Assembly: GCA_963675135.1 (NCBI GenBank)
Contig: OY776120.1
Coordinates: 12,738,001-12,802,000, forward strand
DNA length: 64,000 nt
Direction: 5' to 3'
Origin: Galeopsis tetrahit
Lineage: Eukaryota > Streptophyta > Magnoliopsida > Lamiales > Lamiaceae
Under the pieces are notes generated by a model. The model ran no database searches, was not told the origin of the DNA, and worked only from the letters and a program-made list of their open reading frames with translations. Position 1 is the stretch's first letter. Each line of letters begins with the position of its first letter. The position numbers and the translations under genes were made by a program. This document shows positions 23,305 to 35,815 of the stretch, piece by piece.

Positions 23305-26300
23305 TTATGTAGGGGTGATAGAGTCATTTTACTCTTCAACGAGGGTTAAGAAGAGCTCCCCTTGTGAAAGAAGCACTTGGTGAATTTGTATTAACACATA
23401 AGGTATTATTTGTTTCTCTCGATTTTACAAGTCTGATCTCACCATTTTTTTTTAAGACGGCCATAAAGCTGCTGTGTTTCATGTCTTAAGTAGGGGATTT
23501 CGAAACAAAGTCTTATTCATTTGGAGTTTAAACAGCCTTAGCTCTATTATATGCATCTAAATATTTGCATTATCTGGGATTTCTTTTAATCCAATGAAAA
23601 TTGAATTTACACTTTGCCTGAAGTTTAAAGTTACCTGCTATGAAATCCAACAATTTTAGTAGTTTAATAAACTAGAGTGGAGATATTTCGTTATTAGGAA
23701 ATCACATGTCTGTCAAACTTCTTAATATAATTCACAGTTCCAATGAGTGATGTTGTTTCTATTGCCACAGGGAATAGCTGAGAAACCAGAAGTCTAGATA
23801 TTTCAGCCTTGAAGATTGTTTGGCTCTCTCAGAAACCTGCTATGCATTGCAATGCCAACATCATATAGTAAAGCTGTACAGAACTTCTCTTTTTCTGCAA
23901 CAGTTGGTGTGACCTTCTCTATCATGCTCAGATATTCTCTTGGCCTGGAAACACCCGCACTCTAGTTCACTCTTGTGCTTATCTTTTGCTTGCCACTGAC
24001 TATCTGATTCCTTCAGTCTTTTCTTCTTTTTCTTGGATGATTTTAATAGTTTTGGAGATCTGTGGAATTGTTCGCCTCATTTTTTCAATTCATAGTTACG
24101 GGAAAGATTTTCCTGAAGTTGACTTTTCATTGTTCTGCTCTCATTTGGGCAGCTGTAGCACTAATAGGACTTCCATCTGTAAATGAGAGATAAACAAGTT
24201 CAGTTCCTACCTGTGTCAGCTGGCATTCATTTTTAGTTTTTTACTAATTTTGTGGTTATATCTAGCTTCTTCTGTCTCATTCTTTGATCCAATTGAAAAG
24301 TAATCTCTGTGACATGGAATGGCTGAAAAACACAATGTTTCATCTCTTACACTATGAATCTATGATCACTGCTTCTGTCATCATCACTGAAAACTTAATC
24401 AAATTTATTGCTTAGTAAATTTACAACAGAAGTATGTAATGGCAAAAAACAATTTTTATGATTTTCATTGTCAGTTTTTTTTTTAAATTTCGTAAGTGCA
24501 CAATCTACAGTTGTCTAACAAAGCCTCAAAGATTTGGAAGACAAATGGTGATTTTTTTGCACTTAAGTCTGACCATATCCTTTTTCTGTCACATTCTTGA
24601 GATAAATGCAATCTCTCATGGAAGCAGTCTTATGAATCGAAAGACGGCTTGATTTAGTGCTGCATGAATGTCTGCCAATGGTGAAAATCATCAGCATCAA
24701 ATTGTATTTAACATTGTGCTTCAGGTTTGCTGGAGTGCACCCCTTCTCCTTTGTAAGTTCTGTCCTTTATAAGTTCGGTTTTGCAACCCTTACACTCTTG
24801 CTACTCATTTCTGATCATTGGTTTTAACTTAAAGCAGGCAGGGTGAACGTACATGTGTTATTGACAACGAGCAAAATGGTGTTAGCATGACTATGGCGCC
24901 TACTGGTTGTACTGAAGATACGGTAACACTAGTTTGAAATAATATTCACCATTGAAGTTTGGAAATCTTCCATCACTGCGAGCACCTTGAAAAACGGCAA
25001 TATTGATTTCATACAATTGTTCAAACTGTTTGTTTACTCTGAGGTCTATGTTTTCTGTTACAAGTTAATTGGATAATGCTTGTCTAAAATTCCGTTGGTG
25101 GATGGCTTCTCCTGATGTACCATAGATGTTTCTTTCCTTGAACATATGCTCATACAATGTGCGTTTCTGAAAGTCCACCATTACAATGTTTCTAAAGAAC
25201 AGGTTTAATATTCTGAATAGTTCTAAAGATAGCAACCCAGAGTTGCTCATATACATACATGCAACTGGATATGAGAGTTTTTTCTTTGTTTTGCAGCCAA
25301 ATCTTGGGGTGGGCCCAACCCGGGGCAGTTCTCAGCTTAAATTTTTTTGTGTCAAGGGTACCTGTTATCCTATGAGAAACTTCGGATCGGTTCTCGGGCA
25401 TTAAAAACTATCCGAATTGCCCGATCAGGTACCTGAACTTTTTTCTTATTTAAAAAGAAAATAAAAAAAATCTCAACAGTAGCCCACTAGTCTAATTGAA
25501 ATATGACACCTTTGATTAAAATACATGTGGGATAATGCACTTGGAGATTAAAGACAATTCTATAATAGAGACTGGAGAGGACTCAATTCACAGTTCACAT
25601 TGTGATGGATCCCTTTATTCCATTCTGTATTGATAGCGCCGTGCATGATAGTAACATTGTACCATACATTTGTGAAATTGTAACTTAACATATAGTATTT
25701 GAAATATATGTGTATGATTCATCCAATAAGAAAATGTATAATAATAATATAATAAAGTCAAGAAGGCTGACTCTGTAAGTGAATCATGCTGTTGTCATCG
25801 TGAAAAAAAGAAGATTGGCTTAGTAAATTGGAGTATATGGTTGAAAACCCTATTTTGCCCCCTGACTCTAGAGTCTATAGAGCCTTGTACTTTGCCAGTA
25901 TTTTTCAGTCTGTAAATTTTGTTACGTGTGATTACCAATCACTTACACAAATGCTCCTATCGGTGTCACTCGCCACAAACAGCCACTTTTCTTAATGATG
26001 AAATTGAGATTATGTGTATTATAAATTGATATTTCAACATATTCATTATTATTATTATTATTATTATTACATAATCAATTCAATCCAATATATCTAATAA
26101 TATTAACCGCATGCATTGATAGATAATATATACACGCAGTATTTTTTAAGGTAAAAGAATTGTAAGTAGAACACAGTATGCATTATATGACTTTTGAAAT
26201 TTTAAATAGTTATGTACAGTACATATACAATATAATCAACACACTCAATCATTAATTAGATTTTTTATCACTACATTGGAGGTCTAATTGTTAAGTCGAT

Positions 26301-27035
26301 TCAATTTTAAAGTCTTGTGCTCTACAGAGTACACACAAATTTCTCCCCATATTAATTTTGAAAGAAATCTAAAATTATTGTTATACATCTCTTTCAAATA
26401 AAAAAAAAGAAAATGCACATTTATGCAAAGAAATAGTTGTAATAAAAAAAAATTCTTGATTCTATCCAAGGAGAATGAGCCAAATTACGAATATAACCCA
26501 AAAACTCTTTTCAGAAAATTAGCAACACCTCTCTTCACTTCACTTGAACTGATATCTCCATTTCTTTGTGAAGAAGAATCTGGTCATATTTTTCTCTATA
26601 CTGCTTCCTAAATGATTTGCATTATGCTACTGATTCCTAGAAATCAGAGATTCAATCTAATATTTTATTTAAGAATAAATTAACAGCTAGGCATAGTTGA
26701 CCAATCCTTTTTATACACTTTGCAATGTCCTGCTCAGTTATAGAAAATGTGAAAAAATAATAATGTATATGCTTTTCAAGATTCTGATACCTAAATTTTC
26801 ATGTGACTACACGTTGCATGGTTGAAAAGTTTTATCCATCAGACCATCTTCAGAACATGTGAGTTCTCTCTCTCTCTCTCTCTCTGATAGATATGATAGT
26901 AAAAATTTCAGTTTTCTAGGATTTTAAGATAGAAATCTGATACTGCATCCTAAATGATTTGTGTTATGCTACTGTTCCATTGGTGTTCTTGATGAATGGT
27001 TCGATTTCTATGCTCAATTATTTGCAGCTCTGATC
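23305..27035. other. Long non-coding region between PPR5-like gene and GGT
   Basis: No protein gene was recognised in 3.7 kb. The left part is probably 3' UTR, possibly with UTR introns. The right part holds a (CT)n tract (26867-26886), an ATT microsatellite (26044-26069) and the likely GGT leader: TTTGCAG just before the ATG (27022-27028) looks like an intron acceptor and is also present before the second GGT copy. Confidence 0.5.
23845..23954. repeat. Segment duplicated upstream of the second GGT copy
   Basis: About 110 bp from ATTGCAATGCCAACATC to TTGGCCTGGAAACAC recurs at 31319-31428 with small indels. It marks the left side of the tandem duplication that produced the two GGT genes. Confidence 0.85.
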
Positions 27036-29797
27036 ATGTCTTCGACTTTCTATTTGTGGATGCTTCTTGTCTTGTCGTCATTCTTTTGGAGCATTAGTAG
27101 TAGTACTACCACAGCAGATGAAAGACGGGAGAGAATTATTGCACAGCACGGTGTTGTGGCAACTGATCATGGCAAGTGCTCTACAATCGGGAGGGACATC
27201 CTTCAACAAGGTGGGCATGCGGTGGATGCAGCTGTGGCTGCCGCTCTCTGCCTTGGCATCGTCAGCCCTGCATCTAGCGGCATTGGTGGTGGTGCATTTA
27301 TGCTTGTCCAATCAGCTGATGGCAAAACTGAAGCCTATGATATGAGAGAAACTGCCCCAAAGCTTGCTTCTCAGGTAATATTTAGAATTATGTACAAAAA
27401 TGTGATCTTACTCTTGACTATGTAGTGTCTGATTGATGTTTTTTGCAATTTTGTCTAACTTGTTGGTTTTAAGTTTCAGTATATGTTCAAGTATCAAGAT
27501 GCAGCCTATTTTTTATTGATTTGTTCAGTTGCTCTAAGACCAGAAAGAACTTTTGTTGTGAGAGAATGAATGACACCTACGTAATTACATGTCATTCATC
27601 TACAATAATATAATAGAATATGTTACACCATTGTGCAACATGAAATCTAAATCTGATACGCTATAAATAGGAAATGAAATTTGTTCTGCTCTAATTGAAT
27701 CTATGAGTGTAATCGATTGATGCCTTGAGCCAGAGAGTTTAATTTTCTTGCAGAACATGTATGCCGGAAATGCTGTCCTAAAAGCTAGTGGTAGCCTCTC
27801 CATAGCAGTTCCAGGAGAACTTGCTGGCCTCGAAAATGCTTGGAGAAAATACGGCAAGATTCCTTGGAAGAGACTCGTCGTTCCAGCTGCTCGAATTGCT
27901 AAAACTGGATTCAAGATTTCACCGTATCTCCATATGCAAATGGTGAACTCCGAATCACTCATCATGCGTGATGAGGGACTTCGCAGTAAATTCACATCAA
28001 ATGGTAGTCTATTGAATTCAGGAGACATGTGCTACAATAAACAACTTGCTAAGACATTGGCAACAATATCAAAGCTTGGAACGAGAGCATTTTACAACGG
28101 ATCAATCGGCCTTAGTCTGGTTAAAGACGTTGCAAAAGCTGGAGGAATTTTAACAATGGAGGACTTGCAGCATTACAAGGTTAAACTGAGGAAACCTGTC
28201 TCGGTGGATGTAATGGGAGTCAAGATAATTAGCATGCCTCCGCCTTCTTCTGGAGGGGCCTCAATGTCACTCGTAAGTTGCAGAAATTTTCGTCGTATTT
28301 AAGGATTTCATTTGTCATAGATAATATATTATCGCTTAATGTTGCCTCAGATGCTCAACATCCTGGCTCAGTATCGCGATTTGTCTAAAATCTCCGATTC
28401 TCTAATGATCCACCGCGAAATTGAAGCTTTGAAGAACGCATTTGCTGTGAGAATGAATCTTGGTGATCCGGACTTTGTGAATGTCACGGATGTGGTGAAC
28501 AGCATGTTATCAGAAAAGTTTGCTGCACAGCTGAGGAAAACCATTTTCGATAACACAACATTTAATTCCACTCACTATGGTGGGAGGTTAGAAAGAACTC
28601 AAAAATACTTGTCTGCTTGTTTCATAAAGGGCAAAAAAGTCCTTTTAGTTCCATAAGATATCCCTATTTTGGTTTCAGTCCTGTTGACTTTCACGATTGA
28701 AAATAGTCATGTAAATTCCAATATTTTACATTTTAATCCGATAATCAGCTGTAGGTGGTGAAACATTCAGTTTGCGTTGATGTTGCAGAGTCAGATTTGT
28801 CCACGGTCAACCAGGTGCTTAACCCCTTACAGCTGGTTATCAGACTAAAATGTTGAAAAGTTGAAAGTTACAAGACTATTAACTTATAGGACTAAAAAAT
28901 AATTTCCCCTATCAAACGTTGTGTTGCTGCATTGTCCTTAGATTGTTCGAAAACCTAGGAAAAACACCTTTGTCATCTAATCAAAATCGTGTAGGTGGAA
29001 TCAACTCCATGATCACGGGACGAGCCATATCTCCATCGTAGACAGCCAACACAATGCTGTCTCAATGACCACCACCATCAATTCCTACTTTGGCTCCAAG
29101 TTCCTCTCACCGAGCACAGGGATAATCCTCAACAACGAGATGGACGACTTTTCCATGCCTGGAAACACTGCAGCAAACGTCCCCCCTCCGGCCCCTCCCA
29201 ACTTCATCCACCCCGGGAAAAGACCATTGTCATCGATGACTCCAACAATCGTCCTCAAAGTATATCTATCTAACTCGATATCTTTGATTTAATACTTTTC
29301 CATTCATTCTTAATTACAACAAGTTTCTTTATATATACTTGTATTCCACAGAATGGGAAGCTTAAAGGTGTTATAGGTGCAAGTGGAGGGTCACTGATAA
29401 TTGCAGGAACAACACAAGTTTTACTGAATCATTTAGTAAGAGGAATGGATCCATACTCTTCTGTTATAGCTCCAAGAAGTTATCATCAGGTATTATTAAT
29501 ATGATCACAATTTGTTTAATTTCTTGTTTGTTTTCTAATATGGTCTTATCGTCTACGCAGCTGATTCCGAATGTACTGCAATACGAGAACTGGACAGTGC
29601 CGACGGGCCAACACTTTGAGGTATCAGCAAAAACAAGAGGTGCCCTACAAAAGAAGGGACATGTTCTTCAGAGCATTGCTGGTGGAACCATATGCCAGTT
29701 CATACTTGTTGACGAATTGAGTAGTAGTGGTTCAAGTGCAGGGAAACTTATTGGTGTAAGTGACCCTAGAAAGGGTGGATTTCCAGCTGGTTTCTAA
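27036..29797 (+). CDS. Gamma-glutamyltransferase (GGT1/GGT2-like), intact
   Basis: Six exons: 27036-27374, 27754-28272, 28351-28586, 28995-29259, 29352-29489 and 29561-29797. All have GT/AG borders and encode 577 residues, close to Arabidopsis GGT1. The start at 27036 gives a signal peptide with hydrophobic core (FYLWMLLVLSSFFWSI). Motifs seen include GVVATDHGKCS, GGHAVDAAVAAALCLG, SSGIGGGAF, MPPPSSGGASM, and the autocleavage site DHGTSHISIVD with catalytic Thr at about residue 374. LNNEMDDFS, PGKRPLSSMTPTIV and GASGGSLIIAGTTQV also match. GGTs are cleaved into two subunits and remove the gamma-glutamyl group from glutathione and its conjugates; plant GGT1/2 are apoplastic. The first copy of a tandem pair. 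Confidence 0.95.
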
Positions 29798-30324
29798 ACT
29801 TTCCCCGCGTAATAAAAACCTCAACTTAATTTTCACTAATAAATTATTTTAATTTGACTCTTGTATTCTACGGAAAAAAAATTAAAAAAATAGTCCCATT
29901 GTTAAACTATAGTTGTAAGGATTTAACAACAGAATCAATAGAAAAAAAAAAGGTATTACAACAACAAAGCCTCAAAAGTATTCTGAACTGCGATATTCAG
30001 ACACTAGTGACAACATCTCTCCAGGACAGTTTATGGATAGAAAGGTTGTAAAACTAAATGTTCTTATTCAATGTCCATTTCCAAACTGAATCAATGCTTT
30101 ATTCCACTTTAAAGATGGATACTAAGACCTTGTGTTTTATTATATACTACCTCAAAGATGCTTATGTCTACATTGAAATCTGTCAAAAAAAAAAATGTCT
30201 ACATTGAATATTATTTCAAAACGTCGTCGTGTCGTTCCAAATTTCTGTGTGACAAAATTTGCACTTTACGTCATTTCAGTTTTGCAGGGTTTTGCTGAAA
30301 AATATAGTAATGTTGTTAACCTTA
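29798..30324. other. GGT 3' flank
   Basis: Contains the probable 3' UTR. The first ~150 bp match the flank of the second GGT copy (AATTTTCACTAATAAATTATTTTAATTTGAC block). No gene was seen. Confidence 0.55.
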
Positions 30325-31099
30325 GACCATCTTTATCAACCCCAACCTTCCAATATAATATTCATTTCTCTCTCATCCATACACACAATCTACAACACAA
30401 TCCAATTTCAATTTTTTTTCACTTTATCAATGACACCAACCCAACCTAAAATATTTATTATTTTCTAAAATATATTATCTATAATTAGTTTTTCTATTTT
30501 ATTTTTAGGTGTGAAATAGTATATAGCTATGATTTGATATTCTAAAACCGCAATTATAAATTGGGAAAAAATACATATTCTTAAAATAAAATTACAAACT
30601 CATTTTGGTCATTTTGGAAGCTCGAAAAATCTCCAGAATTTGAAAAGGAAGAGTTAAGATAAGATCCAAAATTTGGATAATCTTGGGAGTATGGATAATT
30701 TTGAGAGTTTGAGAAAATGTTGGGATTATTTGGATCCATAGTAGAAAATGATACAAATATGAGAGAAAGAGAGAAAGAGTGATAATTGATATGTTTTCCA
30801 AAATGCATCAAGATTGGACTCTATTTGTAGAGGATTTTTTTTTATGAATTTTGATAATTTTTTTTTTTTTTAAAACATTATCTTCAATAATTTACCTTAT
30901 ACAAAAAAAATTTGGATAGCCAATAATAAAGTGACAAGTGTCACAATATTAAAGAAAGTCATGTGCATGCCATGAGGTTGCTCCACCAACCGGTGTCAAG
31001 CTTTGAGGGTCACAATTTGATTATTTTATTATTATAATTTTTTGTCTTTTATGCAATTTGGTGGTGACACTTATTTGGGTGTCACCGATAAACGTAGTC
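30325..31099. mobile_element. PIF/Harbinger element with TTA target duplication
   Basis: TTA at 30322-30324 and 31100-31102 flanks ends GACCATCTTTATC and, inverted, GACTACGTTTATC. Inside, on the minus strand at about 30589-30740, a short frame begins MDPNNPNIFSNSQNYPYSQ. This resembles the N-terminus of Harbinger-associated (often mis-annotated 'glutathione S-transferase T3-like') proteins. The rest of that gene is absent, so the 775-bp element is a deletion derivative. Confidence 0.8.
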
Positions 31100-31318
31100 T
31101 TAGAAAGAGAGGTTACGACATCCATGTAATTTGACATTTGTTGTAATCAAACATTGTACAAATGCATTTTCTTAGTATTATCATCAGTATCACAGAATGT
31201 TTAATGAACTAAACGTGACATTAGATTTTTCTATTGCTTATCCTTGGTATATGATTTTTCTACCAAAATATGTTTGCTTTATTTTTCTCTTATAATTTGC
31301 ATTTGGAGTGAACTATCC

Positions 31319-31428
31319 ATTGCAATGCCAACATCGTATAGTAAAGACTAAAGCTGTAGAGAACTCCTTTTCTGCAACAGTTGGTGTGACCTTCAATCTC
31401 CTTTAGATATTTCTTGGCTTGGAAACAC
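31319..31428. repeat. Second copy of the pre-GGT duplicated segment
   Basis: Matches 23845-23954. It is followed within about ten bases by the gypsy-derived block, so transposon insertions have pushed it 7.4 kb away from GGT copy 2. Confidence 0.85.
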
Positions 31429-31832
31429 GGCGTACTTGATTCACGTGTTATACAACACTAAAATAAACAACCGCAAGTGTACGGCGTCTATCGTAGCGTG
31501 ATAAGCACGAGGTCGATCCCACATGGAGGTATAGCGTAAAAATGTAGTTTGTTAACGTAGTTCTATTTAGGCGCGATCGAAAGATTGAAAGTGATGAATT
31601 ACCCTAAATTATCTACCGAATTGTCACTAGTAAACAATTAAAAGAGTAATTATAAAGAAATCGATCGAATACCATGCAAATCACGAAACAAAAGTAAAAC
31701 GAATGAAAACTCAAAGAGAGAGGGTGGGTTCCAAGACAATTATAATACCTAGATATCCGTTTATGAATGTTAACTCGTTTAAATGGCCATTAAGGTTATC
31801 TCATATAGGGTGATCACACAAGAAGAATTAAT

Positions 31833-32306
31833 CGATCTCTCGATACAACTAATCCAAAAGCGCATGCAACATAAGCTCGTATCTCTACATCACAAATATT
31901 ACACCGCCTAAAATAGCTCCTAAGATCATTCAATTCCCTCTCCGATAATTAATCCTCTCTCGAGATCATAATAATACCGGGTTGCATGCTTGCATACGAT
32001 TAATGGAATAAATCTCTCAATATTACCCCAATTAACAATGAATTAAGCAAATCATCATGGCCAATAACAACATGCTTTACAATGGATAATTAAGCATACA
32101 AATAAGAGACAAACACCAATTAAAGCAAGAAATTAATCATAAACTTCAATCTAAGTATTTACAATGCCTTAGAACCACAAATGTTTAGCTACTAACTAGC
32201 ATAATGAAATTACAAAATCCCAATGAAATAACTAAATAAAAAGGAAAAGAAAGAGAAAGTTTAGTCTAGAATGTGGTAGGGAATGGAATTTGGGAGCTAT
32301 TGCATC
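31833..32306. repeat. ~475-bp direct repeat, left copy
   Basis: From CTCTCGATACAACTAATCC to GGAGCTATTGCATC. Nearly identical to 35332-35812, differing by only a few bases. Confidence 0.93.
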
Positions 32307-32504
32307 CTTTCTTCCTTGATTTGATGAAGAATTGAGAGAGAAATGGCCAAAACACCTCCAAGTATGTGTAACTATGTGTGGATTGGGGGAGAATCTCTTG
32401 AATTTCAAGAAAGAGGGTTTATATAGTGTTGGGGTAGGGTTTGGATGGCAAAATTGCAAGTTGGTCCCTTAAATATGGGAAAATTTCGCGTTTGGCACCG
32501 AAAA

Positions 32505-32760
32505 TAGGGTGGCCCGGCCGGGTGGGAATGTCGCACGCCCGGGCGGGTGTGTTGGCCAAAAATTTTGGGAACAGGGGGTAAGTGGTCCAGCCGGGTGGGA
32601 ATGTGGCCCGGCCGGGCCAAACCTTCGTCTTTGGCCAAAAATTGAATATTTTATCGCCTGGCCGGGCGGGTATAATGGCATGCCCGGGCGGGTATGTTGG
32701 CTGAAAAATTTGGGCCGCCCGCCCGGGCGGGTATAGTGGCCCGGCCGGGCCAAACTTTCG
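32505..32760. repeat. GC-rich palindromic repeat block
   Basis: Contains repeated GCCCGGCCGGG and CCCGGGCGGGT motifs with spacers such as TTGGCCAAAAATT. About eight blocks appear in 250 bp, in strong contrast to the AT-rich surroundings. Each block is self-complementary. It sits inside the gypsy-derived region and probably belongs to an LTR or leader. Confidence 0.85.
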
Positions 32761-34476
32761 TTTTGGCTCCGTCCTTCGTTTTCGTCCTCCAACTTTGTTC
32801 CTCCGTTTCTTGAGCTTCCGACCTCCGATCGACTTGATTCTTTTGGCTATTCCACTCTGTTTTTCGAGCCAGATCCAATGGTTCACTCCTCTTTCCGATC
32901 CAATCACGTATGGTATGTGTTTTGCTCCAAATTCCATCGTTTTACCTATAAAATCGACAAAACACTACCTTTCTCTCATTTTGGCTAAAACAATCATATT
33001 CAATGCATAAATCAATGAAATCCACACCAAAACACGCTTCACATGTGCCTCTAAAACGTGTAAATTCCATCCGAATTAAGCTCCCCCAAACTTAAAATGT
33101 TGTTTGTCCTCAAACAACTAAGCACTTAAAGCAATGAGGGTGGAATGATCACAATGGAATATTCAATGCAAATCACACATGCAAAGTAGGATGTAATGAT
33201 ATCTCTTTCTCAAAGTGCATTTCTCAATGAAGGTTATATGCTCATTATTGCAATTCACACTCATGGATAAAAGAATGCACAAACACACAACACATTGTGA
33301 ATGAGAAACATAATCCAAATGCTCAAGTTCTCTACTCACATGATATAGTGTTTCTCTCAAACACACAAACAAATTGAGGATATTAATGCACTCATCAACC
33401 AAGTTATGCTATGCAATCACCATATGCTTGCCCAACTTCTACTTTCCACAACACTCAAATGCTCAACAATGTGATCAATAGGGCTTAATCAAGGATGTAA
33501 CATTGGCTCTTTGGACAAGGTGGGATAAATTTTGAGAATTTGTGACTCTTCTAGTGGAGGACAAAGCTTGTTGTTTTACAATTTGTGCTTTCACTTTCAA
33601 AGCTTACAAACTCCATCCTCACTTTTCCTTTTTCTTTCTTTTTCAAGCATTCATCACCTCATCTTTTTGAACCATTTTTCTTTTCAAGCTTTTGGGGCTC
33701 TTTGTCCCTCTTTTCTTTTCCCTTAATTTTCTTTTCATCTTTCTCTTTTTCTTTCAACTTTTCCACTTTCTCCTTTCACCAAAGATATTCATTCAAGCAC
33801 ATGTTTTTTCACTTTGTCTTTTATCCACCACTAGATGTAAATATCAAAGGCTCAAAAAGGCTAAGTGGTTAACATTGTAGTTTGCCAAGAAAATGAGGAA
33901 TTAAGCTCAAGGGGCTAACTACGGAAGATTACTTTGGTTTTGAGAAATTTTGGCTAAGTGACTCTTTCAGAACAAGATGGCCTATATCATATCACATCAT
34001 CTCACACAATCATGCTTTCAAACAAGAACTTAGGCAAGTTCTAGGATCGCTAGCAATAACCTAGTCCACTCTCAAATGAACTAAACCGGATTACATGCTC
34101 GATTTAAGGCTCAATTCTCACCGGTTTATTCAATAGAACTCTCACATTCATCAAATGTTCCCAAACAACAACACATCATGCATCCATGCTATCAAAGATC
34201 ACAAATATGAACACAACATGATACTATTCTCCAACACCAATCATGCATACATTCAAAGCAAATAGACATCACCACAACGACTCAACAATGGATTCCAATG
34301 ACTATTCATGCTCACATTTCACCAACTATCCACTACCCAACATGTGATCAAAACCAACTTAAACAATATAAGCATGTGAAAGCCAAGTGTGCGCCGGTGC
34401 AAAATGTAACACAAGTAGAATGACGAACCGGTGCAAGGGTAACAACTAGTAGAAAAATAAAAGAAAAAAAAAACTC

Positions 34477-34520
34477 CCCCAAACTTAGAATTTTACTATG
34501 TATAAATTCTAAGTTTGGGG
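34477..34520. repeat. Perfect 17-bp inverted repeat (hairpin)
   Basis: CCCCAAACTTAGAATTT (34477-34493) and its complement (34504-34520) are separated by 10 bases. CTCCCCCAAACTTA also occurs at about 33083 and 34979, so this motif recurs along the gypsy-derived DNA. Confidence 0.9.
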
Positions 34521-34793
34521 CTACAAGTTGTTACCTCCTTCCTTGCACATCCAATGCTTCTTCAAAGATCACCATTGCAACACTTGCTTCCCCTCTCCAA
34601 AGTTGGTTTTGCTTCCTTCTCCATTCTTCAAGATATGATGTCCATAGTATTCTTCATCCATACCTACAAAATAAACTAAGCTATCACAACTATCAAAGAA
34701 ATAAAAACAAGAAAGCAATAAAACCTTGGGTTGCCTCCCAAGAAGCGCTATTTTTAACGTCCTATGCCGGACGGTCCTTCCTTGAGATGATTA

Positions 34794-35334
34794 TCACGTC
34801 ACCCCATCATCATCTTTGCTCTTGAACTTCTTTCCCCATGCAACTTTCTTAAGTCCACCAAAACATCCACTAGCTAGCCCATCCGGCTCTTCAATCATGT
34901 CATAAGAGGTTGATGCCTCATTCATCCCCAAGCTTGCACAAGTAGTTTTTCTTGATTTGGGGGAGTTTTTGAAGAAAACTCCCCCAAACTTGGCCTTCTT
35001 GCCCATCTCCAACTCGTTCTCTTCCACTTGGGGGTCCTCTTTCACAAAATTGATATTGGGCTCTTCTTCCATCTTCTCTTCCATAGGAATTGGATAGTGG
35101 TTTCTTTTGGAATACACACTCTTCCTCCTCATCCTCATCATCACGGAATTTAACGGCCTTGTAGATGTTGAATGAGACTTTCTCCTCACCAACATGTAGT
35201 TCAAGCTCTCCGTTTCGTACATTGATGATGGCTCCACCCGTTGCTAGGAACGGTCTTCCCAAGATCAAGGGGATTGCCCTATCTTCCTCCATATCAAGTA
35301 CCACAAAATCAACCGGGAATATGAATTTCCCAAC
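34794..35334 (-). pseudogene. Gypsy aspartic-protease fragment
   Basis: The minus frame reads VGKFIFPVDFVVLDMEEDRA, then PLILGRPFLATGGAIINV, then GELELHVGEEKVSFN. This matches the C-terminal half of the retropepsin region of Athila/Tat-type gypsy polyproteins. The catalytic Asp side is missing: at 35334 the frame jumps into the direct-repeat block. An acidic tail (DDEDEEEECVFQKK) follows, then the frame changes. Confidence 0.8.
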
Positions 35335-35812
35335 TCTCGATACAACTAATCCAAAAGCGCATGCAACATAAGCTCGTATCTCTACATCACAAACATTACA
35401 CCGCCTAAAATAGCTCCTAAGATCATTCAATTCCCTCTCCGATAATTAATCCTCTCTCGAGATCATAATAATACCGGGTTGCATGCTTGCATACGATTAA
35501 TGAAATAAATCTCTCGATATTACCCCAATTAACAATGAATTAAGCAAATCATCATGGCCAATAACAACATGCTTTACAATGGATAATTAAGCATACAAAT
35601 AAGAGACAAACACCAATTAAAGCAAGAAATTAATCATAAACTTCAATCTAAGTATTTACAATGCCTTAGAACCACAAATGTTTAGCTACTAACTAGCATA
35701 ATGAAATTACAAAATCCCAATGAAATAACTAAATAAAAAGGAAAAGAAAGAGAAAGCTTAGTCTAGAATGTGGTAGGGAATGGAATTTGGGAGCTATTGC
35801 ATCTTTTCTTCT
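35332..35812. repeat. ~475-bp direct repeat, right copy
   Basis: Partner of 31833-32306. It joins the protease fragment directly at its left edge, marking a rearrangement breakpoint. Confidence 0.93.
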
Positions 35813-35815
35813 AAT

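Larger units (their letters stand above)
31437..35815 (-). mobile_element. Decayed Ty3/gypsy-type retroelement (Athila/Tat-like), rearranged
   Basis: The block starts with CGGCG...TGTTATACAACACTAA and phrases typical of plant gypsy LTR/leader regions (AACCGCAAGTGTACGG, GAGGTCGATCCCACATGG, CTCCCCCAAACTTA, GGGTTGCCTCCCAAGAAGCG). The only clear protein remnant is a minus-strand aspartic-protease region at 34794-35334. Reverse transcriptase and integrase are missing. A ~475-bp direct repeat (31833-32306 and 35332-35812) suggests unequal recombination or internal deletion. True LTR ends and target duplication were not found. Confidence 0.6.

Noticed and set aside
26961..27035. Upstream start for GGT copy 1
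   Set aside because: The extension is absent from copy 2, crosses an acceptor-like TTTGCAG, and would bury the signal peptide.
32405..32937. Minus-strand frames rich in Pro-Gly-Arg (ARPGHIPTRPG)
   Set aside because: They are translations of the GC-rich palindromic repeat, with several frames open at once; not a protein gene.
34918..35430. A host gene encoding an aspartic protease
   Set aside because: The sequence PLILGRPFLATGGA is the gypsy retropepsin signature and the frame breaks into a repeat at 35334.
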